This document shows positions 56,773 through 64,000 of a stretch of DNA of 64,000 nucleotides, one piece after another; the first letter of the stretch is position 1, and each line of letters starts with the position of its first letter. This stretch comes from Falsirhodobacter xinxiangensis. Lineage in GTDB: Bacteria; Pseudomonadota; Alphaproteobacteria; Rhodobacterales; Rhodobacteraceae. The translations under genes were made by a program, and so were the position numbers. Under the pieces are notes generated by a model. The model did not search any database. It was not told the DNA's origin and saw only the letters and a program-made list of their open reading frames with translations. The stretch is from the NCBI RefSeq assembly GCF_004959935.1, contig NZ_SMYN01000006.1:141433-205432 (forward strand), given 5' to 3'.

Positions 56773-58092
56773 TCAGCCCGTCCGTGCGAGGGCAGCGAAG
56801 GCGCGGGCGTCGTCGGCTGCGGTGCCGGACATGCTTCCGCCCAATGCGGCGGACCAGTCCGTCTGCGGAAAGTCACGGGCCAAGAGGTCGGTCAGCGGCA
56901 AGCCCAGCGCCAGCGCCTCTTTCGACAGGGTCTTGACGCTGGCCTGCGCCTCCACACGGCCCAACTGGCGGGCAAGGACGAAGCTGGCCGCCTCGGCCAT
57001 GATCAGGCCGCAATCCTGTGAAAGCCCGCGCTGCATCGCGGATGCGTCGGGGCGGACTCGATCCGCCACATCCCGCGCCAATGCCAAGGATCGACCCGTC
57101 GCAATCGCCATCGACGGCAGAGTCAGCCATTCGACGAACCAGGCCGACCCGTCGCGCTGTTGGGCATGGACCGCCGCCCCGGTGACCGCGCCCGATCCCG
57201 CCGCGACGAGCCGCGCCAGTGCGACCAGCACCGACGGCGCAACCGGGTTCTGCTTTTGCGGCATGGTGGACGATGCACCCGCCCCTTCGACCGCCACCTC
57301 GGAAATGCCGGTCTGCGCCGACAGGATGAGGTCCTGGCCGATCTTGCCCAGCGATGCCGTCACAGCGGCCATCCACGCGGCGAGATCCACGATGGGCGAA
57401 CGGTCGGAATGCCAGCTGTGCTCCGGATCGCGCAGACCCAGCGAGGCAGCCATCGCGGCCCGGACCTTCGGCCCCTCGGCCATGGCCGACAATGTCCCCG
57501 CCGCCCCCGAGAGCGAGACAGCCAACCCCGACCGCAGTTCGGACAGGCGCTGGCGATGGCGCAGAAGCGGATGGCCCCACCCGGCAACGACAGCCCCGAA
57601 CGTCGTCGGCGTCGCCGCCTGCCCGTAGGTCCGCGCTGCCATCGGCAAATCGGCATGGGCATCGGCCAGCCGCGCTAGCGAGGCGATCAGCGCGCCCAGC
57701 CGGTCGTCCCACAACGCCATCACCCGCCGCAGCCGCAGCGCAAGGGCGGTGTCCATGATGTCCTGACTCGTCGTACCCCAATGCAGGTATTGCGAAAGGT
57801 CCGGCGCTTCCATCGCCTTGCGAAACGCGGCGACCAGCGCGGGAACCGGAACCCCGTTCACCGCCGTTGCATCCGCCAGCCCCAAGGGGTCGATCACCGC
57901 CTCCCGCGTGCTGCGTTCGATGAAGGCGGCGGCATCCGCAGGGATCACGCCCAGATCGCCCTGCGCCTTCGCAAGCGCGCCCCAGACCAGCAGCATGGCG
58001 CGAATTTCGGAACTGTCCGAGAACAGGCGCGCCGTCTCCTCGTCGCCCAGAAGGCCGCGATAGATGGCGCTGTCGGCGGGATGGGCGGGCAT
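56773..58092 (-). CDS. pcaB: 3-carboxy-cis,cis-muconate cycloisomerase
   Basis: A 439-residue member of the fumarase/aspartase superfamily that lactonises 3-carboxymuconate to 4-carboxymuconolactone. The superfamily signature is GASSTMPQKQNP; the second conserved region is TSQDIMDTAL. It is the last gene of pcaDCHGB, 11 bases after pcaG. Confidence 0.95.
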   Translation of the reverse strand: MPAHPADSAIYRGLLGDEETARLFSDSSEIRAMLLVWGALAKAQGDLGVIPADAAAFIERSTREAVIDPLGLADATAVNGVPVPALVAAFRKAMEAPDLSQYLHWGTTSQDIMDTALALRLRRVMALWDDRLGALIASLARLADAHADLPMAARTYGQAATPTTFGAVVAGWGHPLLRHRQRLSELRSGLAVSLSGAAGTLSAMAEGPKVRAAMAASLGLRDPEHSWHSDRSPIVDLAAWMAAVTASLGKIGQDLILSAQTGISEVAVEGAGASSTMPQKQNPVAPSVLVALARLVAAGSGAVTGAAVHAQQRDGSAWFVEWLTLPSMAIATGRSLALARDVADRVRPDASAMQRGLSQDCGLIMAEAASFVLARQLGRVEAQASVKTLSKEALALGLPLTDLLARDFPQTDWSAALGGSMSGTAADDARAFAALARTG

Positions 58093-58103
58093 GGAGAGCT
58101 CCT

Positions 58104-58700
58104 TTACAGATCGAAGAAGACGGTTTCGCCGATCCCTTGCAATATGATGTTGAAGCGGTAGTCGGAAGGCCCGGTCTTCTTCGCCATCAGCGTTGCCACC
58201 CGATCGCTTTGTTCGATCCGTGCCAGAACGGGGCAGCCGTCGTTATCCGCATCCTCGAAATGGAGCCGCGTCTGAAGGCCGATATTGATCCCCCGCGCCA
58301 CGATCCAAAGCGAGATATGCGGCGCCATGAGCCGACCGTCCGGCGCGGGGACCCGGCCCGGCTTCACGGTCCGCAGGGTCCATTCGCCGCTGTCGAAATC
58401 CGCCACGATCCGGGCCCAGCCAGACACGTTCGGGTCAGCCACGCCGCGCGGATCGTTCGACGGATAGATCCCCGCCGCATCCGCCTGCCATGTCTCGATC
58501 AGCGCATCGCGCATCACCATGCCCGCCCCGTCGCGCACGGTTCCGGTGATGGTCACGACCTCTCCCTTGGCGCCATCCGCGATGGGGGATGCGCCCAGAT
58601 CCTGATCATAGATGCCATGGATGCCGACGAAGTTCGGCGTCAGCCCGATATGGACATAAGGCCCCGCGGTCTGCGAGGGCGTTTCCTTGGGATACATCAC
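58104..58700 (-). CDS. pcaG: Protocatechuate 3,4-dioxygenase, alpha subunit
   Basis: A 198-residue intradiol dioxygenase subunit. The fold is recognisable from [27 protein letters not shown] and MAPHISLWI, but as in other alpha subunits the iron ligands are mostly absent; the iron is held by PcaH. The complex cleaves protocatechuate to 3-carboxymuconate. It overlaps pcaH by four bases. Confidence 0.95.
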   Translation of the reverse strand: MMYPKETPSQTAGPYVHIGLTPNFVGIHGIYDQDLGASPIADGAKGEVVTITGTVRDGAGMVMRDALIETWQADAAGIYPSNDPRGVADPNVSGWARIVADFDSGEWTLRTVKPGRVPAPDGRLMAPHISLWIVARGINIGLQTRLHFEDADNDGCPVLARIEQSDRVATLMAKKTGPSDYRFNIILQGIGETVFFDL

Positions 58701-59464
58701 ATCCCCTCCATGCGGTTTTCGAACACGGTCTGACGGCGACCACGCAGCACCACGTCGAAGCGATAGGCAAGGCAGTCCATCGGGATCGCCCGGTTCATGT
58801 CCAAAGGCGCGATCAGCGATTGGATCGCCTTGTCCTGACCGATGGTATGGACGATGGGGCAGCGCGCGATCAGTGGATCACCCTCGAAGTAGAGCTGGGT
58901 GATCAGCCGCTGGCCGAAGCCCGAGCCGAACAGCGACAGGTGGATGTGCATCGGCCGCCAGTCGTTCACCCGGTTCGGCCACGGATAGGCGCCGGGGCGG
59001 ATGGTCAGGAATTCGTAGCTGCCGTCTTCTGCCGTGATCGTGCGCCCGCAACCGCCGAAATTGGGGTCCAGCGGCGCAAGATAGCCGTCCTTCTTGTGAC
59101 GGTAACGCCCGCCCGCGTTGGCCTGCCACGCTTCGACCAGCGTGCCGGAAACGCCGCGCCCATTCTCGTCGGTCACGCGGCCATGCACGATGATCCGCTC
59201 GCCGATGGCGGGTTGGCCGGTGAAGTTCAGGATCAGGTTGTTGTCCAGTTCGCCGATCAGCCCGTGGCCGAAGGCTGGGCCGGTCTGTTCCGACAGCGTG
59301 GTCGGCATCGCGACCAGCGGGCGCTGCGGCGCGCGGGTCACGGATGTCTTGTAACCCGGCGCGAGGGGCGCGGGATGCCAGTCCCGGTCGCGGGCGATCA
59401 ACGGGTTTCGGGCATCGTTTCGCCCTCCGGCTGGATGGCCCATGGCGGGCTTGATCTGGCTCAT
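58697..59464 (-). CDS. pcaH: Protocatechuate 3,4-dioxygenase, beta subunit
   Basis: A 255-residue catalytic subunit. Iron ligands are visible as Tyr in GGRYRHK, Tyr in ITQLYF and the His pair in [11 protein letters not shown]. It pairs with PcaG to open the protocatechuate ring between the hydroxyls. It overlaps pcaC and pcaG by four bases each, giving coupled translation. Confidence 0.95.
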   Translation of the reverse strand: MSQIKPAMGHPAGGRNDARNPLIARDRDWHPAPLAPGYKTSVTRAPQRPLVAMPTTLSEQTGPAFGHGLIGELDNNLILNFTGQPAIGERIIVHGRVTDENGRGVSGTLVEAWQANAGGRYRHKKDGYLAPLDPNFGGCGRTITAEDGSYEFLTIRPGAYPWPNRVNDWRPMHIHLSLFGSGFGQRLITQLYFEGDPLIARCPIVHTIGQDKAIQSLIAPLDMNRAIPMDCLAYRFDVVLRGRRQTVFENRMEGM

Positions 59465-59841
59465 TCCTTGGCTTCCATCTCGGCAAGGGTTTGCTTGGCT
59501 ATCTTGATCGCATGATTGGCGCGCGGCACGCCGGCATAGATGGCGACGTGCAACAGCGCCTCCATGATGTCATCCGCAGATGCGCCGGTGTTGCGGGTCG
59601 CGCGCACATGCATGGCCAGTTCGTGATCGTTCCCCAGCCCCGCAAGCAGCGCGATCGTCAGCATGGACCGCTCGCGCGGGGTGATCGTGTCGCGCGACCA
59701 GACGTGGCCCCATGCCGCCTCGGTGATCAGGGTCTGGAACGGCGCATCAAGGTCCGACTTCGCCGCCTCGGCGCGGTCCACATGCGCATCGCCCAGCACG
59801 CGGCGGCGGGTGGCCATGCCGGTTTCGTAAATCTCAGACAT
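59461..59841 (-). CDS. pcaC: 4-carboxymuconolactone decarboxylase
   Basis: A 126-residue AhpD-fold decarboxylase producing 3-oxoadipate enol-lactone. Family patterns: [32 protein letters not shown] and [15 protein letters not shown]. It overlaps pcaD by eight bases. Confidence 0.95.
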   Translation of the reverse strand: MSEIYETGMATRRRVLGDAHVDRAEAAKSDLDAPFQTLITEAAWGHVWSRDTITPRERSMLTIALLAGLGNDHELAMHVRATRNTGASADDIMEALLHVAIYAGVPRANHAIKIAKQTLAEMEAKE

Positions 59842-60601
59842 GCAGACACCTTTGCAGGAAGGGGTTCAGGATCGCGGCCATCGCCTCCGGCGCCTCGACC
59901 GGCGGCAGGTGACCTGACGGGATCAGGTGGAACGCGGCGCCGGGGATCAGATCAGCCGCCGCTTCAACGACGCCCGGGGGCGAGGCACCATCCGCATCGC
60001 CCGCGATGACCAGCGCCGGCAGGCGCAGCCCCCGCGTTCGTTCCGTCAGGTCGGCCTCGGCCAGTGCGCGGCAGGCGGCGATGTATCCTTCGGAGTCGGT
60101 GCATTCCATCATCCGCCGCCACGGCGAACGCGCGGTGAAGGCGGGAGAAAACCAGCGGTCCATCACACCATCGGCGATCTGCGCCATGCCGCCCTCGCGG
60201 ATCGCGTCGATGCGCGCGGTCCATCCCTCGGCCGTCCCCAGCCTGGCCGCCGTGTTCGACAGCACCAGACCGGCAAGCGGATGGCGCGCGGCAACCTCCT
60301 GCGCGATCAGCCCGCCGATGGACAGGCCGACCATGACGACCGGCCCCCGCGCCTCGGCCTCCAGCAGGGCGATTGCATCGTCGGCAAATCCCACGATCCC
60401 CTCTGCCGGGCCCAGTTCGGACAATCCGTGCCCGCGCTTGTCGAAACGCAGCAGACGCAGGCCTTTTGGCAACAGCGGCACAAGCGCGTCCCAGACACGC
60501 AGGTCCGTGCCCAGTGAATTGACGAACACCACCGTCGGCCCATCCTCGGCACCCTGGACGGCGTAGTGCATGCCCCCCCAAGGGCGCAAAAGGATTTCCA
60601 T
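59834..60601 (-). CDS. pcaD: 3-oxoadipate enol-lactonase
   Basis: A 255-residue alpha/beta hydrolase that hydrolyses the enol-lactone to 3-oxoadipate. Triad residues: Ser in VGLSIGGLIAQE, Asp in AGDADGASPP and His in PSGHLPPVEAPEA. I begin at ATG 60601, close to the divergent pcaQ promoter; a longer upstream frame crosses pcaQ. It is the first gene of pcaDCHGB. Confidence 0.94.
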   Translation of the reverse strand: MEILLRPWGGMHYAVQGAEDGPTVVFVNSLGTDLRVWDALVPLLPKGLRLLRFDKRGHGLSELGPAEGIVGFADDAIALLEAEARGPVVMVGLSIGGLIAQEVAARHPLAGLVLSNTAARLGTAEGWTARIDAIREGGMAQIADGVMDRWFSPAFTARSPWRRMMECTDSEGYIAACRALAEADLTERTRGLRLPALVIAGDADGASPPGVVEAAADLIPGAAFHLIPSGHLPPVEAPEAMAAILNPFLQRCLHV

Positions 60602-60683
60602 GGCAGTTCCTCCATCCATAATATTGCATATCGGAAAATCTGCGAATAATGCAAAATGACGGCCCAAGTATAATGGTTTTGCT
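60602..60683. promoter_or_regulatory. pcaD-pcaQ divergent control region
   Basis: Eighty-two AT-rich bases between pcaD and pcaQ. TTGCAT (60624-60629) and ATGCAA (60649-60654) form an inverted repeat with a 19-base spacer, a candidate PcaQ site. The published rhizobial PcaQ consensus ATAACC-N4-GGTTAA has no exact match; ATAATGGTTTT just before pcaQ is only a partial resemblance. Confidence 0.5.
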
Positions 60684-61595
60684 ATGCATCCCGCGATCAA
60701 GCTGCGGCACGTCCGAACATTTCTTGCCATCGCGGCCGAGGGGAATCTGTCTGCCGTCGCGCGGGCGCAGGGGCTTACGCAGCCCGCCCTGTCGCGTACG
60801 CTGGCCGAACTGGAGACGCTGCTGGGCAAACCGCTGTTCCAGCGGCAGGGCCGCCGCCTGACGCTGACCGAGGCGGGCACCGCCTTTCGCCGTCACGCCG
60901 CCGAGGCGGTCCACCTGCTCGAAGCGGCCGCCGCCGCCGTTCATCCCGGCACCGCCCCGCGCAAGCTTCGACTTGGCGTGCTGCCCACCGCCGCCCGCCG
61001 CCTGTTCCCCGCGCTGGCACTGGAATTCCGCGCCGCACGCCCCGAAACGGTGCTGACGATGATCACGGGGGCGCATGACTATCTGCTCGGGCTTCTGCGC
61101 GGCGGGGGGATCGACCTGATGATCGGACGGATGCCCGCGGCGGCGGACATCGCGGGCCTGTCCTTCACCCATCTTTATGACGAGGAGGTGGTGATCGCCC
61201 TGCGCGCAGGCCATCCGATGGCAAGCGCCGATCCTGTGCAGCTTCTGACCCGCCTGCCGATGATCCTGCCGCCAGAGGGCGCGATCATACGCCGCGCGGT
61301 GGACGACTGGATCGCGCTTCAGGGCCACGGCAAGCTGCGCCCCGCGTTCGAGACGGTCTCGCCCGAGATCGGGCGCAGCCTAGTGCTGGCTTCGGACGCG
61401 GCATGGCTGATCTCGGGCGGGGTGATCCGCCCCGAGGTGATGCGGGCCGAGATGATCGCAAGACCGCTTGGCGCGGGGTTCCTGTCCGGCCCCGTGGGCA
61501 TCACACGGCGCGAGGACGACACAGCCGGCCCCGCCGCGACGCTGATCCTTCGGCTGGCGCGCGATCTGGTCCCGAACGGCCGGAAAGACTGGTAA
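60684..61595 (+). CDS. pcaQ: LysR-family activator of the pca operon
   Basis: A 303-residue LysR regulator with helix-turn-helix HVRTFLAIAAEGNLSAVARAQGLTQPALSRTLAELE and an effector domain that in relatives senses carboxymuconate-type intermediates. Sequence and its divergence from pcaDCHGB match PcaQ of rhizobia and Rhodobacteraceae. Confidence 0.93.
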   Translation: MHPAIKLRHVRTFLAIAAEGNLSAVARAQGLTQPALSRTLAELETLLGKPLFQRQGRRLTLTEAGTAFRRHAAEAVHLLEAAAAAVHPGTAPRKLRLGVLPTAARRLFPALALEFRAARPETVLTMITGAHDYLLGLLRGGGIDLMIGRMPAAADIAGLSFTHLYDEEVVIALRAGHPMASADPVQLLTRLPMILPPEGAIIRRAVDDWIALQGHGKLRPAFETVSPEIGRSLVLASDAAWLISGGVIRPEVMRAEMIARPLGAGFLSGPVGITRREDDTAGPAATLILRLARDLVPNGRKDW

Positions 61596-61643
61596 TTACG
61601 GCCCGATGCCTTCAGAAGCACGCGTAGAAGGAATGGAGGACAT

Positions 61644-62894
61644 ATGACAGGACATTCGCAAGGGGAGCCGAAGTGGAACATCGTCGGCCCCGGCCTCGTC
61701 GTGGCCGCGACGGGCGTGGGGGCGGCGGATCTGATCGCCACCACGGTCGCGGGAAGCAAATACGGATATGCGCTGCTGTGGTCGGTCGTGATCGGCTGCA
61801 TCATGAAGGTCGTGCTGGTCGAAGGTGCGGGCCGCTACACCCTCGCCACCGGCAATACCATCTTCGAGGGGTGGAGGAGCCTCGGGAAATGGACGAGCGT
61901 CTATTTCGGGCCGTATATCGTCATCTGGGGCTTCGTCTATGGCGCGGCGGCGATGGCGGGCACGGGGCTTGCGCTCTATTCGCTGTTCCCGCAGCTGAGC
62001 GTGGCAGTCTGGGGCATCATCTCGGGTCTTCTGGGACTCGTGCTGGTCTGGTCCGGGCGCTATGACCTGTTCGAAAAGGTGCTGACCTTCTTCGTGCTTC
62101 TGATGTTCGTGACGGTGCTGGCCGCCGCCGCGATGACGGTGCCGAACCTTGGCGAAGTGCTGAGCGGCCTTGTCCCGATCATTCCCGAAGGCGCGATGAT
62201 CAACGTCCTGAGCGTGGCTGGCGGCGTTGGCGGCACGATCACGCTGGCCGCCTATGGCTATTGGCTGCGCGAAAAGGGCTGGGACACGCCGCGATTCATG
62301 CGCGTGATGCGGCTGGACAACCAGATCGCGTATCTGGTGACCGGCATCTTCGTGGTGGCGACGCTGATCGTCGGGGCGGAACTGCTGTATTCGGCGGGCA
62401 TCGCGATCGGGTCGGGCGATCAGGGCATGGTCGATCTGGCGGGCGTTCTGACCGAACGCTACGGCCGTTTCATGGGCATCATGTTCATCGTCGGCTTCTG
62501 GGCCGCTTCCATGAGCTCGCTGATCGGGGTGTGGAACGGCGTCAGCCTGATGTTCGCCGATTTCGCCGGCGAGGTGCGGGGCCTGCCGCACGACCACAAG
62601 GACCGCAAGGCGGGCGGCAGCTACTACAAGGCCTACGTCTTCTGGCTGACCTTCCCGCCGATGGTGATGCTGTTCTTCGGCCAGCCGGTCTATCTGATCC
62701 TGGCCTATGGCGTTCTGGGCGCGCTGTTCATGCCGTTCATGGCGGTGACGCTGCTGTGGATCCTGAACACCGACCGCGTGCCGCGCGAATGGCGCAACGG
62801 GCCGATCACGAACCTGCTTCTGCTGCTGTGCGCAGCGGCCTTCGCGGCGTTGGCGGTGAACCAAGTCTGGTCGTCGGTGTCGCGCTTCCTGTGA
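61644..62894 (+). CDS. Nramp-fold transporter lacking the canonical metal-binding motifs
   Basis: A 416-residue membrane protein with about eleven helices and clear Nramp-family similarity in TM1 (GPGLVVAATGVGAADLIATT, AGSKYGYALLW). However, the metal-binding DPGN is replaced by G26-A27-A28-D29, and the TM6 M-P-H triad reads L201-A202-A203. A canonical Mn2+/Fe2+ proton symporter would need these residues, so the substrate is probably different. It follows pcaQ by 48 bases on the same strand and lies inside the aromatic cluster; a role there is only inference. Confidence 0.85.
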   Translation: MTGHSQGEPKWNIVGPGLVVAATGVGAADLIATTVAGSKYGYALLWSVVIGCIMKVVLVEGAGRYTLATGNTIFEGWRSLGKWTSVYFGPYIVIWGFVYGAAAMAGTGLALYSLFPQLSVAVWGIISGLLGLVLVWSGRYDLFEKVLTFFVLLMFVTVLAAAAMTVPNLGEVLSGLVPIIPEGAMINVLSVAGGVGGTITLAAYGYWLREKGWDTPRFMRVMRLDNQIAYLVTGIFVVATLIVGAELLYSAGIAIGSGDQGMVDLAGVLTERYGRFMGIMFIVGFWAASMSSLIGVWNGVSLMFADFAGEVRGLPHDHKDRKAGGSYYKAYVFWLTFPPMVMLFFGQPVYLILAYGVLGALFMPFMAVTLLWILNTDRVPREWRNGPITNLLLLLCAAAFAALAVNQVWSSVSRFL

Positions 62895-62903
62895 CGAAGG
62901 GGG

Positions 62904-62921
62904 GTGCCGCTTGCGCGGCAC
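62904..62921 (+). terminator. Terminator between the Nramp-like gene and pcaF
   Basis: A perfect 7-bp stem GTGCCGC/GCGGCAC with a four-base loop, followed by TCTTTC. It lies 10 bases after the transporter stop and ends just before the convergent pcaF stop, so it may serve both genes. Confidence 0.6.
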
Positions 62922-62925
62922 TCTT

Positions 62926-64000
62926 TCAGACGCGTTCCAGCGCGATGGCGATGCCTTGGCCGACGCCGATGCACATGGTCGACAGCGACCTCTGTCCCGG
63001 CGTTAGCTGCAAGGCCGCCGTCCCCGTGATCCGCGCGCCGGACATGCCCAGCGGGTGGCCCAGCGCGATGGCACCACCGTTCGGGTTCACGCGGGCGTCG
63101 TCGTCGGCGATCCCCAACGCCCGCAGGGTCGCAATGCCCTGCGCCGCGAAAGCTTCGTTCAGCTCGATCACCGCGAAGTCCTGCTGCGACAGACCAAGCC
63201 GCGCCATCAGCTTCTGCGATGCGGGCGCAGGGCCGAAGCCCATGATGCGCGGTGCAACGCCAGCCGTAGCCCCGCCCAAGACCCGCGCAATGGGGGTCAG
63301 GCCGTGCTTCTTCGCCGCCGCCGCGCTGGCAAGGATCAGCGCCGCCGCGCCGTCGTTCACGCCCGACGCGTTCCCAGCCGTGACCGAGCCGTTCGGAAAC
63401 AGCGGCTTCAGCTTGGCCAACGCCTCGGCGGTGGTTGCGCGGGGATGTTCGTCCTCGGTCACGACCAGCGGATCGCCCTTGCGCTGCGGGATGGTGACGG
63501 TGGTGATCTCCTGCGCCAACCGGTCGCGCGCAGCCGCCGCCTTTGTCTGCGAGGCCAGCGCCATCGCGTCCTGCGCCTCGCGGGAGACGCCGAAGTCGTC
63601 GGCCACGTTCTGCCCGGTCTGCGGCATGGAATCGACGCCGTAGGCCGCCTTCATCGCGGGGTTCACGAAACGCCAGCCGATGGTGGTGTCATGGATTTCC
63701 GCCGCGCGGGAAAAGGCGCTTTCGGCTTTCGGCATCACGAAGGGCGCGCGGGACATGGATTCCACGCCGCCCGCGATCATCAGATCGGCCTCTCCCGCCG
63801 CGATCGCCCGCGCCGCCGTCAGCACCGCATCCATGCCCGAGCCACACAAACGGTTGATGGTGGTGCCCGTGACCCCCACCGGCAGCCCCGCCAGTAGCGC
63901 CGACATGCGCGCGACGTTGCGGTTGTCCTCGCCCGCCTGATTGGCGCAGCCGAAGATCACATCGTCCACCGCCCCCCAATCGACGCCAGCGTTGCGGGTC
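62926..64000 (-). CDS. pcaF: 3-oxoadipyl-CoA thiolase (5' end cut by window)
   Basis: About 358 codons of a thiolase; the reading frame runs off the right edge with no start. Catalytic features: nucleophilic Cys in NRLCGSGMDA, NEAFAAQ, GGAIALGHPLG with the base His, and Cys in TMCIGVGQG. GCANQAGEDNRNVARM is typical of 3-oxoadipyl-CoA thiolase, which releases succinyl-CoA and acetyl-CoA at the end of the beta-ketoadipate pathway. The CoA-transferase genes pcaIJ may lie just beyond the edge. Confidence 0.92.
   Translation of the reverse strand, partial: TRNAGVDWGAVDDVIFGCANQAGEDNRNVARMSALLAGLPVGVTGTTINRLCGSGMDAVLTAARAIAAGEADLMIAGGVESMSRAPFVMPKAESAFSRAAEIHDTTIGWRFVNPAMKAAYGVDSMPQTGQNVADDFGVSREAQDAMALASQTKAAAARDRLAQEITTVTIPQRKGDPLVVTEDEHPRATTAEALAKLKPLFPNGSVTAGNASGVNDGAAALILASAAAAKKHGLTPIARVLGGATAGVAPRIMGFGPAPASQKLMARLGLSQQDFAVIELNEAFAAQGIATLRALGIADDDARVNPNGGAIALGHPLGMSGARITGTAALQLTPGQRSLSTMCIGVGQGIAIALERV

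Overview
The window is high-GC DNA with tightly packed, often ATGA-overlapping genes. It suggests a free-living, aerobic alphaproteobacterium of the Rhodobacteraceae/Paracoccaceae type. Pointers are the pcaDCHGB operon with a divergent pcaQ, the RhaI plus fused RhaD-dehydrogenase rhamnose route, a VPLPA-type sorting-signal protein, psd-pssA linkage, DctB/DctD, and several ABC importers. I see no rRNA, tRNA, prophage, transposase or CRISPR array. The one clear gene remnant is the tail of an aldo/keto reductase near 49.4 kb.

Left part (0-14.8 kb): phospholipid synthesis (psd, pssA, the latter cut by the left edge), an AI-2E-family membrane protein, a small VPLPA-CTERM protein beside a 1733-residue secreted nuclease/nucleotidase with RTX repeats, a cystine-type ABC importer, a Phd/VapC toxin-antitoxin pair with a clear palindromic operator and a glyoxalase coupled behind the toxin, then a secreted glycosidase, an acyltransferase and a flavin reductase.

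Middle-left (14.8-32 kb): a rhamnose catabolic set (rhaI-rhaD facing a DeoR regulator and a kinase), an envelope-type block (OmpA-like, Sel1-repeat and single-pass membrane proteins), the DctB/DctD two-component pair, an operon of three very small proteins, and a sulfonate-type operon (flavin monooxygenase plus permease, binding protein and ATPase). The last is preceded by a 15-codon leader ORF with alternative hairpins. A class C beta-lactamase follows.

Middle-right (32-46 kb): a long, almost entirely co-directional locus. It has a peptide/opine-type ABC importer with a Tat-type binding protein, two HAD hydrolases, a D-2-hydroxyacid dehydrogenase, a class III aminotransferase, an M20 amidohydrolase, a cupin, an FAD amine oxidase-like enzyme and two related GNAT acetyltransferases. 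Together they look like uptake and breakdown of an N-acylated amine or amino-acid-like compound. I do not recognise the pathway, and it is the best candidate here for something undescribed.

Right part (46-64 kb): an AraC regulator with a TonB-dependent siderophore-type receptor; a two-component Rieske demethylase of the glycine-betaine type with a divergent LysR gene; then the protocatechuate branch of the beta-ketoadipate pathway. Its parts are pobR/pobA, an aromatic-acid MFS importer, pcaB-G-H-C-D reading leftward from a shared promoter with pcaQ, an Nramp-fold transporter that lacks the usual metal-binding motifs, and pcaF cut by the right edge. 4-Hydroxybenzoate would be imported, hydroxylated by PobA, ring-opened by PcaGH, and taken through PcaB, PcaC, PcaD and PcaF. 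The CoA-transferase genes pcaIJ are not in the window.
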